Assembly (NCBI RefSeq): GCF_003115855.1
Contig: NZ_KZ819073.1
Span: 1-64,000, forward strand
From: Brenneria corticis
Lineage (GTDB): Bacteria; Pseudomonadota; Gammaproteobacteria; Enterobacterales; Enterobacteriaceae
Length of the DNA: 64,000 bases
Direction: 5' to 3'
Made by a program: the position numbers and the translations under genes. A model generated the notes under the pieces. The model saw only the letters and a list, made by a program, of their open reading frames with translations, had not been told where the DNA came from and made no database searches. Of the stretch, positions 8,672-17,368 are shown piece after piece (positions within the stretch are counted from its first letter, which is position 1; the number at the start of each line of letters is the position of its first letter).

Positions 8672-8692
8672 ATAAAATTGGAGTTATAAATC

Positions 8693-9154
8693 ATGGCGCA
8701 GATTGGTATTTTTGTCGGTTCGGTCTACGGCAATGCGGTGCTGGTAGCCGAAGAAGCGGAAAATATCCTCAGAGAACGCGGACATGAGGTTAACGTTTTT
8801 GAGGATGCGTCGTTGGAGTCATGGCTGAGCTACCTTGAGCACTATATTCTGGTGGTGACCTCAACCACGGGCCAGGGGCAGCTTCCCGACTCGATCGCTC
8901 CCCTGTATGCCGCTTTACGCGAGCAGGGAGGCTATCAGCCGCAGCTGCGCTATGGATTGATCGCGCTGGGCGACAGCAGCTATGAGAATTTCTGCGGCGG
9001 CGGGCATCAGTTTGACGCGCTGTTGCAGGAAATCGGCGCCAAGCGCATCGGCGACGTACTGGAAATCGATGCGATTGAGCATCCTGAACCGGAAGTGGTT
9101 TCCTGCCCGTGGGTAGAGCAGTGGGTGGAGTCGGTCGAAGCGCAAGAGCAGTAA
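8693..9154 (+). CDS. yqcA: Flavodoxin YqcA
   Basis: 153 aa short-chain flavodoxin-like protein, probably an FMN electron carrier. The phosphate-binding loop is FVGSVYGNA (residues 7-15), followed by STTGQGQLP and LGDSSYENFCGGG, the FMN isoalloxazine loops. Third gene of the yqcC-truC-yqcA operon, closed by a hairpin terminator at 9164-9190. Redox partner unknown. Confidence 0.93.
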   Translation: MAQIGIFVGSVYGNAVLVAEEAENILRERGHEVNVFEDASLESWLSYLEHYILVVTSTTGQGQLPDSIAPLYAALREQGGYQPQLRYGLIALGDSSYENFCGGGHQFDALLQEIGAKRIGDVLEIDAIEHPEPEVVSCPWVEQWVESVEAQEQ

Positions 9155-9163
9155 GTCGAATAC

Positions 9164-9190
9164 AAAACGGGAGCGCAAGGCTCCCGTTTT
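9164..9190. terminator. Bidirectional terminator between yqcA and yaeH
   Basis: AAAACGGGAG-cgcaagg-CTCCCGTTTT: a stem with A-tract and T-tract flanks, between convergent genes, usable from both sides. Confidence 0.85.
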
Positions 9191-9212
9191 ACATTGTTCT
9201 GTAGCCTGGCCG

Positions 9213-9602
9213 TCAGCGATTTTTAGTCAGCTTCTCCAAATCGGCTTCGATCTCGGCGATTTTGTTCGATACCACGCCTTCCAGATGGCGCAGATCGTCA
9301 AGGATCTTGCGTTTCAAATCGACTTCCACCTGCTCGTGCTGACAGATTTGATCGAGCTCCTCAATCACATAGCGCAGGTTGGGGCTGATTTCGTTGATCT
9401 CTTTGTAAGCCTGGCCGGAATTGTCCGCCATGATGGTTTTACGCTGACGCGGATATTTGAATTTTACGCTTTTGGCGAAAAATTCCCCCTTATCCTTGCG
9501 AAAGTATATTTTCAGAATGTCGTTGCTGGCTTCCTGACGCAGACTATAGCGATCGATATCATTCGGGTTGCTGATACCCAGGCTTTTCAGATTGTCATAC
9601 AT
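9213..9602 (-). CDS. yaeH: DUF3461 family protein YaeH
   Basis: 129 aa, very close to E. coli YaeH (MYDNLKSLGISNPNDIDRYS...; ISPNLRYVIEELDQICQ). Function unknown. The C-terminal half (VDLKRKILDDLRHLEGVV onward) looks like a coiled coil. In E. coli it sits next to dapD, as here. Its left neighbour yqcA belongs to a distant map position in E. coli, so the boundary just left of yaeH is a rearrangement point relative to that genome. Confidence 0.93.
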   Translation of the reverse strand: MYDNLKSLGISNPNDIDRYSLRQEASNDILKIYFRKDKGEFFAKSVKFKYPRQRKTIMADNSGQAYKEINEISPNLRYVIEELDQICQHEQVEVDLKRKILDDLRHLEGVVSNKIAEIEADLEKLTKNR

Positions 9603-9689
9603 GGCGCGGCCTTTTTGATTTTAAAATACGTCAGTGATTATAGAGAGAAGCGACCGGATTTATCTGTGACTGTCCACGATTTTTTGTGC

Positions 9690-9746
9690 GCTGGGCGCGA
9701 CGGCCCGAAGGGTGGCGGCCATGGATGGCACGCCACAAAAAAATGG
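9690..9746 (-). repeat. Dispersed palindromic repeat, single copy
   Basis: On the minus strand it reads TGGCGTGCCATCC...GGCCGCCACCC-TTCGGGCCGTCGCGC. This aligns with the first two thirds of each 7215-7440 unit but lacks the AAAACGCTCCCGGCG hairpin. It lies in the 174-bp gap between yaeH and dapD. Confidence 0.6.
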
Positions 9747-9776
9747 CGGGTTGGATAAACCCGCCGGCTTCGCCTG

Positions 9777-10604
9777 TTAGTCGATAGTGCGTAATAACTC
9801 GTTAATTCCCACTTTAGCGCGGGTTTTCGCGTCCACTTTCTTGACGATAACCGCGCAATACAGACTGTGGCTGCCATCTTTCGACGGCAGGTTGCCGGAG
9901 ACAACCACGGAACCCGCCGGTACGCGCCCGTAGTGGATCTCACCGGTTTCACGGTCGTAAATCCGCGTGCTCTGGCTGATAAATACGCCCATGGAAATCA
10001 CCGAGCCTTCTTCAACGATCACCCCTTCAACCACTTCCGAACGCGCGCCGATAAAGCAGTTGTCTTCGATGATGGTCGGGTTGGCCTGTAAAGGCTCCAG
10101 AACGCCGCCGATGCCGACGCCGCCGGACAGGTGCACGTTTTTACCAATCTGCGCGCAGGAACCCACCGTTACCCAGGTATCGACCATGGTGCCTTCATCG
10201 ACATAGGCGCCGATGTTGACGTAAGAGGGCATCAGCACGGTGTTGCGGGCGATAAACGCCCCCTTGCGCACGCTGGCCGGCGGGGCCACGCGGATACCTT
10301 CGCGTTGGAAACGCGCTTCATCGTAATCGGCGAATTTCATCGGGACTTTGTCGAAAAAGCGCGTTTCGGCCCCTTCGATAAGCTGGTTATCGTTAATGCG
10401 GAAAGAGAGCAGCACGGCTTTTTTCAGCCATTGATGGGTGACCCACTGGCCGTCGATTTTTTCTGAAACGCGCAGCGCGCCGCTGTCCAGCAGGCCGACG
10501 GCCTGACTGACCGCTTCGCGGGTGACGGCGTCTGCGCTGGCGGGAGTAATCTCGGCGCGGCGCTCGAAGGCATTTTCGATAACGTTCTGTAGTTGTTGAT
10601 GCAT
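9777..10604 (-). CDS. dapD: Tetrahydrodipicolinate N-succinyltransferase DapD
   Basis: 275 aa. Transfers succinyl from succinyl-CoA to tetrahydrodipicolinate in the lysine/meso-diaminopimelate pathway. The central and C-terminal parts are a left-handed beta-helix of hexapeptide repeats (NIGAYVDEGTMVDTW, GVGIGGVLEP, SVISMGVFIS). Length equals the family norm (274 in E. coli). Downstream of glnD on the same strand with a 28-bp gap. Confidence 0.96.
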   Translation of the reverse strand: MHQQLQNVIENAFERRAEITPASADAVTREAVSQAVGLLDSGALRVSEKIDGQWVTHQWLKKAVLLSFRINDNQLIEGAETRFFDKVPMKFADYDEARFQREGIRVAPPASVRKGAFIARNTVLMPSYVNIGAYVDEGTMVDTWVTVGSCAQIGKNVHLSGGVGIGGVLEPLQANPTIIEDNCFIGARSEVVEGVIVEEGSVISMGVFISQSTRIYDRETGEIHYGRVPAGSVVVSGNLPSKDGSHSLYCAVIVKKVDAKTRAKVGINELLRTID

Positions 10605-10632
10605 CCTGTTTTCTCTTTCCTGATTGTGAAAA

Positions 10633-13317
10633 TTAACTCAATGGTACTTTATCGTTTGGGTTAAGGGCTTCTGTCAACCGTTGTTGCAATTTAACGCGCA
10701 ATTCCGGTTTTAGCGCCCGTCTCTCGCTGTCGGCGAGAATAAACAAGTCCTCCACCCGTTCGCCGATGGTGGAAATACGGGCGCCGTGCAGCGACAGATT
10801 AAGGTCGGCGAAAATTTCGCCGATACGGGCCAGCAGCCCCGGTTGATCGAGGGCGCTAAGCTCCATATAGCTGCGTCTGTCCGTATGGGTCGGCAAAAAG
10901 CTCACCTCGGTCGGTACGCTGAAGTGACGTAGCTTCGGCGACGAACGGCGGGCGCGCGGATGCTGATAGTCACGCTGCGTCAGCGCCTGCTCAAGGGCGT
11001 AACGCGTGGTTTCGTGACGGTCCTGCGCCAGCGGGCTGCCGTCCGGCTCCAGGACGATAAAGGTATCCATCGCCATGCCGTCGCGGCTGGTGAAGATTTG
11101 CGCATCGTGCACGCTGAGGTTGCGGCGATCCAGCTCGCCGGCCACGGTGGCGAACAGATAGGGCCGGTCCTGGCTGCGGATAAAAATTTCCGTGCCGCCC
11201 CGGCTGGCCTGATGGCTGATCAGTACCAGCGGTTTGCTGCTGTCGTGCTCCAGCAGGTGGCGGGCGTGCCAGGCCAGCTGGTTGGGGGAATGGCGCAGGA
11301 AATAGTCGGCGCGGCAGCGGCCCCAGATATTATGCAGCGCCTCTTCATCGATATTATCCATACGCAGCAGAGCCAGCGCCTGTAAGCGGTGGTGGCGCAC
11401 GCGTTCGCGCACGTCCGGGGTATTCTGCATCCCCCGGCGCAGCTGTTTTTCCGTGGCGAAATAGAGCTCGCGCAACAGACTCTGTTTCCAACTGTTCCAC
11501 AGGGTTTCGTTGGTGGCGCAGATGTCGGCGACGGTCAGGCTGACCAGATAGCGCAAGCGGGTTTCGCTCTGCATTTCCGTGGCGAACTGCTGAATCACGG
11601 CCGGGTCCTGAATATCGCGGCGCTGGGCGGTAACGGACATCAGCAGATGGTGGCGCACCAGCCAGGAAACCAGCTGCGCTTCACGCAGATTCAGTCCGTG
11701 CAGCGTCGCGAACTCCAGCGCATCCTGGGCGCCGAGCTCGGAATGATCGCCCCCGCGCCCTTTGGCGATATCGTGAAACAGGGCGGCGAGCAGCAGCAGT
11801 TCCGGCAGCGGAAGACGCGGGTAGAGTTCCACGCACAGCGGGTGGCGCGGTCGGGTTTCCTCATCGGCGAAGCTTTCCAGCTTCAGCAATACCCGGATAG
11901 TGTGCTCATCGACGGTGTAGGCGTGGAACAAATCGAACTGCATTTGCCCGACGATGTTGCTCCACAGCGGCGTATAGGCCGACAGCACGCTGTGGCGATG
12001 CATGGGGAGCAGGGCGCGGCTTACCGCATGCGGGTGGCGCAGGATGTTCATAAACAGCTGCCGCGCCTCCGGGATGGCGCATAGCGGGCCGGCGAGATGG
12101 CGCCGCGCGTGACGCAACTGGCGCAGCGTGGTGGAATAAATCCCCGCGATGTCGCGGTTGCGCACCATCAGGTAAAACATGCGCATGATGGCTTCCGGCT
12201 TATGGATGAACAATGTGCTGTCGCGCAGATCGATCAGGTTGCCGCGCAGTTGAAATTCGTCATCAATCGTGCGGGGTTTTTCGTTCGGCTCCAGCGCCAG
12301 AATCGCTTCGTCGAACAGCTGCAGCAGCATCTGGTTCAGTTCGCTGACGCGATGGGTCACCCGGTAGAAGTCTTTCATCATTCGCTCTACCGGCGCATTG
12401 CCTTCGCCCTGATATTGCAGAAGCTGCGCCACGTTGAGCTGACGGTCGAACAGCAGGCGGTTGTCGTAGCGCGGCAGCAGCAAATGCAAGGCAAAGCGGA
12501 TACGCCACAGAAAGCTCTGGCATTCATTCAGCTCCTTGCGCTCCGCTTCCGTCAGGAAACCGAAACCGACCATCTCGTCGAGGGAGGTGGCGCCGAAGTG
12601 GCGGCGGGCCACCCACAGCAGCGTGTGAATGTCGCGTAATCCGCCGGGGCTGCTTTTGATATCGGGTTCGAGGTTGTAGCTGGTGCCGTGGTAACGCTTG
12701 TGACGCTCCTGCTGTTCGACGATTTTGGCCGGGAAAAAGGTCGCCGATGGCCAGAATGTATCGCTGAATACCTGTTTTTGCAGATTGAGGAACAGCGCCA
12801 CGTCGCCGCAGATCATGCGGGATTCAATCAGGTTGGTGGCGACCGAGATGTCCGCGCGGCCTTCCTGCAAACACTCTTCCAGCGTTCTGACGCTGTGACC
12901 GACTTCAAGCTTGAGATCCCACAGCTGGGTAATGAATGCGCCCACGCGCTGTGAGTGCTGTTCGCTGAGCTTTTCCTGACTCAGCACCAGAACGTCGATA
13001 TCCGACAGCGGATGCAGCTCGCCGCGCCCGTAGCCGCCAACGGCGACCAGCGCCGTTTGCGACACGTTTTCAAAACCGTAAAAAAGCCATAGCCGTTGCA
13101 GCAAATGGTCGATGAACTGCGTTCTGGCGTCGATAAGCGTTTCCGCACTGACGCCGGAGGTAAACTCGGTCGCCAGCCAGCCTTGAAACTGTTCCAACTG
13201 CTGTTTCAGCTCCCGGCAGTTGAGCATATCGTCGCGGTAGGTGAGGGGCGAATCAGGAGGCGGAACAACCGCGGGGGATGGCGCGGGAATATCTGGCGGA
13301 AGGTTTTTTTGCATCAT
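10633..13317 (-). CDS. glnD: PII uridylyltransferase/uridylyl-removing enzyme GlnD
   Basis: 894 aa. Senses glutamine and adds or removes UMP on PII proteins. Domain order: nucleotidyltransferase with GGYGRGELHPLSDID (residues 94-108), HD hydrolase (FHDIAKGRGGDHSELGAQD), then two C-terminal ACT domains (SVHDAQIFTSRDG; LDQPGLLARIGEIFADL). The start is ATG 13317 (MMQKNLPPDIPAP) or the adjacent ATG 13314, giving the E. coli-like length. The frame stays open to 13500, but that extension runs through repeat-like DNA and is not conserved. Confidence 0.95.
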   Translation of the reverse strand: MMQKNLPPDIPAPSPAVVPPPDSPLTYRDDMLNCRELKQQLEQFQGWLATEFTSGVSAETLIDARTQFIDHLLQRLWLFYGFENVSQTALVAVGGYGRGELHPLSDIDVLVLSQEKLSEQHSQRVGAFITQLWDLKLEVGHSVRTLEECLQEGRADISVATNLIESRMICGDVALFLNLQKQVFSDTFWPSATFFPAKIVEQQERHKRYHGTSYNLEPDIKSSPGGLRDIHTLLWVARRHFGATSLDEMVGFGFLTEAERKELNECQSFLWRIRFALHLLLPRYDNRLLFDRQLNVAQLLQYQGEGNAPVERMMKDFYRVTHRVSELNQMLLQLFDEAILALEPNEKPRTIDDEFQLRGNLIDLRDSTLFIHKPEAIMRMFYLMVRNRDIAGIYSTTLRQLRHARRHLAGPLCAIPEARQLFMNILRHPHAVSRALLPMHRHSVLSAYTPLWSNIVGQMQFDLFHAYTVDEHTIRVLLKLESFADEETRPRHPLCVELYPRLPLPELLLLAALFHDIAKGRGGDHSELGAQDALEFATLHGLNLREAQLVSWLVRHHLLMSVTAQRRDIQDPAVIQQFATEMQSETRLRYLVSLTVADICATNETLWNSWKQSLLRELYFATEKQLRRGMQNTPDVRERVRHHRLQALALLRMDNIDEEALHNIWGRCRADYFLRHSPNQLAWHARHLLEHDSSKPLVLISHQASRGGTEIFIRSQDRPYLFATVAGELDRRNLSVHDAQIFTSRDGMAMDTFIVLEPDGSPLAQDRHETTRYALEQALTQRDYQHPRARRSSPKLRHFSVPTEVSFLPTHTDRRSYMELSALDQPGLLARIGEIFADLNLSLHGARISTIGERVEDLFILADSERRALKPELRVKLQQRLTEALNPNDKVPLS

Positions 13318-13369
13318 ATGCGCAGCCCATAACAAATTGCCGTGAGTGATGACAACGACGGAACCGACA

Positions 13370-13500
13370 GGTCCGCTATCGCCGCGCCCGCCGTCATTCC
13401 CGCAGGTCCCCGCTTTCGCGAGGAGGAATCTCAAGCAACGCCGATCGTCAGTGAAAGCAGATCCCTGCCTACTGCCGCAGGGACGACGAGATAGCGCCAA
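13370..13500. repeat. Possible imperfect inverted-repeat element upstream of glnD
   Basis: The 203-bp glnD-map gap holds GTCATTCCCGCAGG near 13391 and CCGCAGGGACGAC near 13475. These are roughly inverted copies framing about 90 bp with a CCCCGCTTTCGCGAGG palindrome. It resembles small non-coding mobile repeats, but no second copy is in the window. Low confidence. Confidence 0.3.
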
Positions 13501-13520
13501 CCAGCTAAACTGGCGCGATA

Positions 13521-14315
13521 TTATGCCTGATGCGTAATGATGTTGGGGATGGTGTCATCTTTGCGCAATGTCATTATTTCGCAGCCGTTGTCGGTTACCA
13601 CAATAGTGTGTTCGTACTGCGCCGACAAGCTGCGATCTTTGGTTTTTACCGTCCAGCCGTCTTTCATGGTGCGAATGCGGAAATCGCCGGCGTTGACCAT
13701 CGGTTCGATGGTGAAAGCCATGCCGGGCTGTAAAACCACGCCGCCGTCGTCCGCGTCATAGTGCAGCACCTGCGGTTCTTCATGGAACCCTTCGCCGATA
13801 CCGTGACCGCAGTATTCACGCACCACCGAGAAGTCCTGTGCTTCGACGAACTTCTGGATTTCTTTGCCCAGCGCGCGCAGGCGGATGCCGGGTTTCACCA
13901 TCTTCAACGCCAGATACAGGCTTTCCTGGGTGATGCGGCACAGGCGTTCGCCCAGGATGGTGGGTTTGCCGGCGATAAACATTTTCGAGGTGTCGCCATG
14001 AAAACCATTTTTAATCACCGTAACGTCGATATTGACGATATCGCCGTCTTTAAGGATTTTCTCGTCGCTGGGAATGCCGTGGCATACCACTTCGTTGACG
14101 GAGATGCACACGGATTTGGGGAAGCCGTGGTATCCCAGAGAGGCGGAAATGGCCTGCTGTTTATTGGTGATGTGATCGTGGCAGATTCTGTCCAGTTCGG
14201 CGGTACTGACGCCGGGCACAACGTAAGGTTCGATGATTTCCAATACTTCGGCGGCCAGGCGTCCGGCCACGCGCATTTTTTCGATGTCTTCAGGAGTTTT
14301 TATTGATATTGCCAT
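13521..14315 (-). CDS. map: Type I methionine aminopeptidase
   Basis: 264 aa. Removes the initiator methionine from nascent proteins. Metal ligands lie in NIDVTVIKNGFHGDTSKMF (two Asp), CGHGIGEGFHEEPQV (His), FTIEPMV (Glu) and YEHTIVV (Glu). The start is ATG 14315 (MAISIKTPEDIEKMRVA), identical in position to E. coli; the frame is open to 14444 without conservation. Divergent from rpsB, the standard arrangement. Confidence 0.97.
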   Translation of the reverse strand: MAISIKTPEDIEKMRVAGRLAAEVLEIIEPYVVPGVSTAELDRICHDHITNKQQAISASLGYHGFPKSVCISVNEVVCHGIPSDEKILKDGDIVNIDVTVIKNGFHGDTSKMFIAGKPTILGERLCRITQESLYLALKMVKPGIRLRALGKEIQKFVEAQDFSVVREYCGHGIGEGFHEEPQVLHYDADDGGVVLQPGMAFTIEPMVNAGDFRIRTMKDGWTVKTKDRSLSAQYEHTIVVTDNGCEIMTLRKDDTIPNIITHQA

Positions 14316-14447
14316 TGAATAATGTCCGCAGGTGTCGCATTGAACGACGAAATTAAGATTGCTCGGTAAGTAATAACGTATGTTATCAGCCCTGCTATCG
14401 GCTTGCCAAACGATGATTATGAAACGGCGCGGCGGCAATAACAAAAG

Positions 14448-14477
14448 TTGGTGTCCGGGCGGGAATTATGGTATAAA
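14448..14477 (+). promoter_or_regulatory. rpsB-tsf promoter
   Basis: TTGGTG (14448-14453), an 18-bp spacer and TATAAA (14472-14477), followed by the GC-rich discriminator GCGCGCC, a feature of growth-rate/stringently controlled ribosomal promoters. The layout resembles the E. coli rpsB promoter. A start near 14484 would give a leader of about 180 nt. Confidence 0.65.
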
Positions 14478-14483
14478 GCGCGC

Positions 14484-14662
14484 CGATGATCCGACTGGGT
14501 ATTTTTGCATACCGTTCGGCTGAATCAACTAAACTCACTTTGTGTATATAACACACACGTGTCGGCACATTCGCCGGGGTGCTCCAAAGGTTTTCGACCT
14601 GCGGGGTCGGCGCAATGGGACACGTGGAGGCTTAACCCCATACTTAATTTACAGAGGTAATC
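14484..14662 (+). promoter_or_regulatory. rpsB 5' leader (S2 autoregulation; t44/Tff region)
   Basis: Conserved segments GGGACACGTGGAGGCTTAAC (about 14617-14636) and TTACAGAGGTAATC before the ATG match the E. coli rpsB leader. That leader is the target of S2 feedback and overlaps the t44/Tff RNA. Inverted repeats such as ACCTGCGGGGT are visible. RNA ends are not determinable here. Confidence 0.65.
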
Positions 14663-15388
14663 ATGGCAACTGTTTCCATGCGCGACATGCTCAAGGCTGG
14701 CGCCCACTTTGGTCACCAGACCCGTTACTGGAACCCGAAAATGAAGCCGTTCATCTTCGGTGCGCGTAACAAAGTGCATATCATCAACCTTGAGAAAACC
14801 GTACCCTTGTTCAACGATGCACTGGCTGAGCTGAGCAAAATTGCTTCTCGCAAGGGCAAAATTCTGTTCGTCGGTACCAAACGCGCAGCAAGCGAAGCGG
14901 TAAAAGAAGCTGCTGACAGCTGCGATCAGTTCTTCGTGAACCATCGCTGGCTGGGCGGTATGCTGACTAACTGGAAAACCGTTCGTCAGTCCATCAAACG
15001 TTTGAAAGATCTGGAAACTCAATCCCAGGACGGTACTTTCGACAAACTGACCAAGAAAGAAGCGCTGATGCGCACCCGCGAACTGGACAAGCTGGAAAAC
15101 AGCCTGGGCGGTATCAAGGATATGGGCGGTTTGCCGGACGCGCTGTTCGTTGTTGACGCCGATCATGAACACATCGCAATCAAAGAAGCCAACAACCTGG
15201 GTATCCCGGTGTTCGCTATCGTTGATACCAACTCTGATCCGGATGGCGTTGACTTCATCATCCCCGGTAACGATGACGCCATCCGTGCAGTGAACCTGTA
15301 CCTGAGCGCCGTTGCGACCGCCGTTCGCGAAGGCCGTTCTCAGGATCTGGCTGAACAAGCGGAAGAAGGCTTGGTAGAAGCTGAATAA
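14663..15388 (+). CDS. rpsB: 30S ribosomal protein S2
   Basis: 241 aa, the E. coli length. Core S2 signatures: MRDMLKAGAHFGHQTRYWNPK and VNHRWLGGMLTNWKT. Small-subunit protein bound late in assembly, together with bS1. Preceded by AGAGG. First gene of rpsB-tsf, with an intercistronic attenuator-like hairpin before tsf. Confidence 0.98.
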   Translation: MATVSMRDMLKAGAHFGHQTRYWNPKMKPFIFGARNKVHIINLEKTVPLFNDALAELSKIASRKGKILFVGTKRAASEAVKEAADSCDQFFVNHRWLGGMLTNWKTVRQSIKRLKDLETQSQDGTFDKLTKKEALMRTRELDKLENSLGGIKDMGGLPDALFVVDADHEHIAIKEANNLGIPVFAIVDTNSDPDGVDFIIPGNDDAIRAVNLYLSAVATAVREGRSQDLAEQAEEGLVEAE

Positions 15389-15440
15389 TAAGGCTGGCTC
15401 TGTGAGCCCTTATTAACCAGGTATTGACATATGTTGGTTA

Positions 15441-15466
15441 GGGGGCCTGTTAAGGCCCCCTTTTTA
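15441..15466 (+). terminator. rpsB-tsf intercistronic terminator/attenuator
   Basis: GGGGGCC-tgttaa-GGCCCCC followed by TTTTTA. Its position between rpsB and tsf suggests partial termination, giving more S2 than EF-Ts transcript; read-through is inferred. Confidence 0.85.
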
Positions 15467-15501
15467 CTTATCTCCCCCGCGAGATAACCGAGGAAAAGAT
15501 A

Positions 15502-16359
15502 ATGGCTGAAATTACCGCTGCCCTGGTAAAAGAACTGCGTGAGCGTACTGGCGCAGGCATGATGGAATGTAAGAAAGCGCTGGTTGAAGCGAATGGCGAC
15601 ATCGAGCTGGCTATCGACAACATGCGTAAGTCCGGCCAGGCGAAAGCCGCCAAGAAAGCGGGCCGCGTGGCTGCTGAAGGCATCATCCTGACCAAGATTT
15701 CCGCAGACGGCAAATACGGCGTCATCGTTGAACTGAACTGTGAAACCGACTTCGTCGCCAAAGATGCCGGCTTCAAGGCTTTCGGTGAAGAAGTGGTTAG
15801 CGCGGCGCTGAACGATCGCATCGCCGACGTTGAAGCGCTGAAAGCGAAATTTGAAGAACAGCGCACCGCGCTGGTGGCGAAAATTGGTGAAAACATCAAT
15901 ATTCGTCGTATCGCGGTTCTGGAAGGCGACGTTCTGGGTTCTTACCTGCACGGCGCGCGCATCGGCGTCGTCGTTGCCGCTACCGGCGCGGATGAAGAGC
16001 TGATCAAACACATCGCCATGCATATCGCCGCCAGCAAACCCGAATACGTTAAAGCCGACGATGTTCCGGCCGACGTGGTGGCTCGCGAGCACCAGATCCA
16101 GCTGGATATCGCCATGCAATCCGGCAAGCCGCGCGAAATCGCGGAAAAAATGGTCGAAGGCCGTATGCGTAAATTCACCGGCGAAATCTCCCTGACCGGT
16201 CAGCATTTCGTGATGGACCCGAGCAAAACCGTCGGCGATCTGCTGAAAGAGCATAAAGCCGACGTAACCAGCTTCATCCGCTTTGAAGTGGGTGAAGGTA
16301 TTGAGAAAGCCGAAGTCGACTTTGCCGCTGAAGTTGCGGCGATGAGCAAGCAATCTTAA
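15502..16359 (+). CDS. tsf: Elongation factor Ts
   Basis: 285 aa. GDP/GTP exchange factor for EF-Tu. N-terminal UBA-like domain (VKELRERTGAGMMECKKAL), then the EF-Tu contact region with ELNCETDFVAKD. Full length. Second gene of the rpsB-tsf operon, followed by a strong terminator at 16362-16397. Confidence 0.98.
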   Translation: MAEITAALVKELRERTGAGMMECKKALVEANGDIELAIDNMRKSGQAKAAKKAGRVAAEGIILTKISADGKYGVIVELNCETDFVAKDAGFKAFGEEVVSAALNDRIADVEALKAKFEEQRTALVAKIGENINIRRIAVLEGDVLGSYLHGARIGVVVAATGADEELIKHIAMHIAASKPEYVKADDVPADVVAREHQIQLDIAMQSGKPREIAEKMVEGRMRKFTGEISLTGQHFVMDPSKTVGDLLKEHKADVTSFIRFEVGEGIEKAEVDFAAEVAAMSKQS

Positions 16360-16361
16360 TA

Positions 16362-16397
16362 TAAAAAAAGGAGCCGCCGGTTGGCGGTTCCTTTTTA
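16362..16397 (+). terminator. Terminator after tsf
   Basis: AAAAAAAGGAGCCGCC-ggtt-GGCGGTTCCTTTTT: a GC-rich stem with A- and T-tracts at the end of rpsB-tsf. Confidence 0.9.
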
Positions 16398-16511
16398 TCC
16401 AGCCAAAATAATTTCAGTGCATTTGTGGGTGTTCACATTCTGGTGAACAGCGATAAGTGCGACAGTAGCAACTCCCAATACTACGATGACAGCCTGTAGG
16501 ATGAGAACACC

Positions 16512-17243
16512 ATGGCAACCAATGCAAAACCCGTATATCAACGAATCCTGCTTAAGCTGAGCGGCGAAGCTCTGCAGGGAACCGATGGTTTTGGTATCGA
16601 TGCGAGCATTCTGGATCGCATGGCTCAGGAAGTGAAAGAACTGGTTGAGTTGGGTATCCAGGTCGGTGTGGTCATCGGCGGTGGCAACCTGTTTCGCGGC
16701 GCCGGCCTGGCCAAAGCAGGGATGAACCGCGTTGTGGGCGACCATATGGGGATGCTGGCGACCGTTATGAACGGCCTGGCGATGCGTGATGCGCTGCACC
16801 GCGCCTATGTAAACGCCCGTCTGATGTCGGCGATCCCGCTCAACGGCGTGTGCGATAATTACAGCTGGGCGGAAGCGATCAGCCTGTTGCGCAATAACCG
16901 GGTGGTGATTTTCTCCGCGGGCACCGGTAACCCTTTCTTTACCACCGATTCGGCCGCTTGCCTGCGCGGTATCGAAATTGAAGCCGACGTGGTGCTGAAA
17001 GCGACGAAGGTGGACGGCGTCTATTCCGCCGATCCGGTGCAGGACCCCTCCGCGGTATTGTATGAAACGCTGGACTATCAGGAAGTGTTGGAACGCGAGC
17101 TGAAAGTGATGGATTTAGCCGCTTTTACGCTGGCGCGCGACCACAACCTGCCTATCCGGGTTTTCAATATGAACAAGCCCGGCGCGCTGCGCCGCGTGGT
17201 CATGGGTGAGAAAGAAGGGACGTTGATCAGTAATAACGGATAA
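16512..17243 (+). CDS. pyrH: UMP kinase PyrH
   Basis: 243 aa. Phosphorylates UMP to UDP; in E. coli hexameric, activated by GTP and inhibited by UTP. Amino-acid-kinase fold with ILLKLSGEALQG (N-terminal phosphate loop), VVIGGGNLFRGAG and AGTGNPFFTTDSAACLR. Length matches E. coli (241). It lies between tsf and frr, as in most Enterobacterales. Confidence 0.97.
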   Translation: MATNAKPVYQRILLKLSGEALQGTDGFGIDASILDRMAQEVKELVELGIQVGVVIGGGNLFRGAGLAKAGMNRVVGDHMGMLATVMNGLAMRDALHRAYVNARLMSAIPLNGVCDNYSWAEAISLLRNNRVVIFSAGTGNPFFTTDSAACLRGIEIEADVVLKATKVDGVYSADPVQDPSAVLYETLDYQEVLERELKVMDLAAFTLARDHNLPIRVFNMNKPGALRRVVMGEKEGTLISNNG

Positions 17244-17368
17244 CCCTAAAAATAGGGTAATATTCTCCCCTGATAACAAAAGATAGCCAGCTCGCGCTGG
17301 TATTAATTATTCACCGGGTCATGCGCTGCCATGCCCCGTCAGGCAACCAGCTTTCAAGGGTTCACAAC

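Noticed and set aside
13318..13500. N-terminal extension of GlnD to 13500
   Set aside because: The 61 extra codons run through repeat-like DNA and are absent from family members; ATG 13317 gives normal length.
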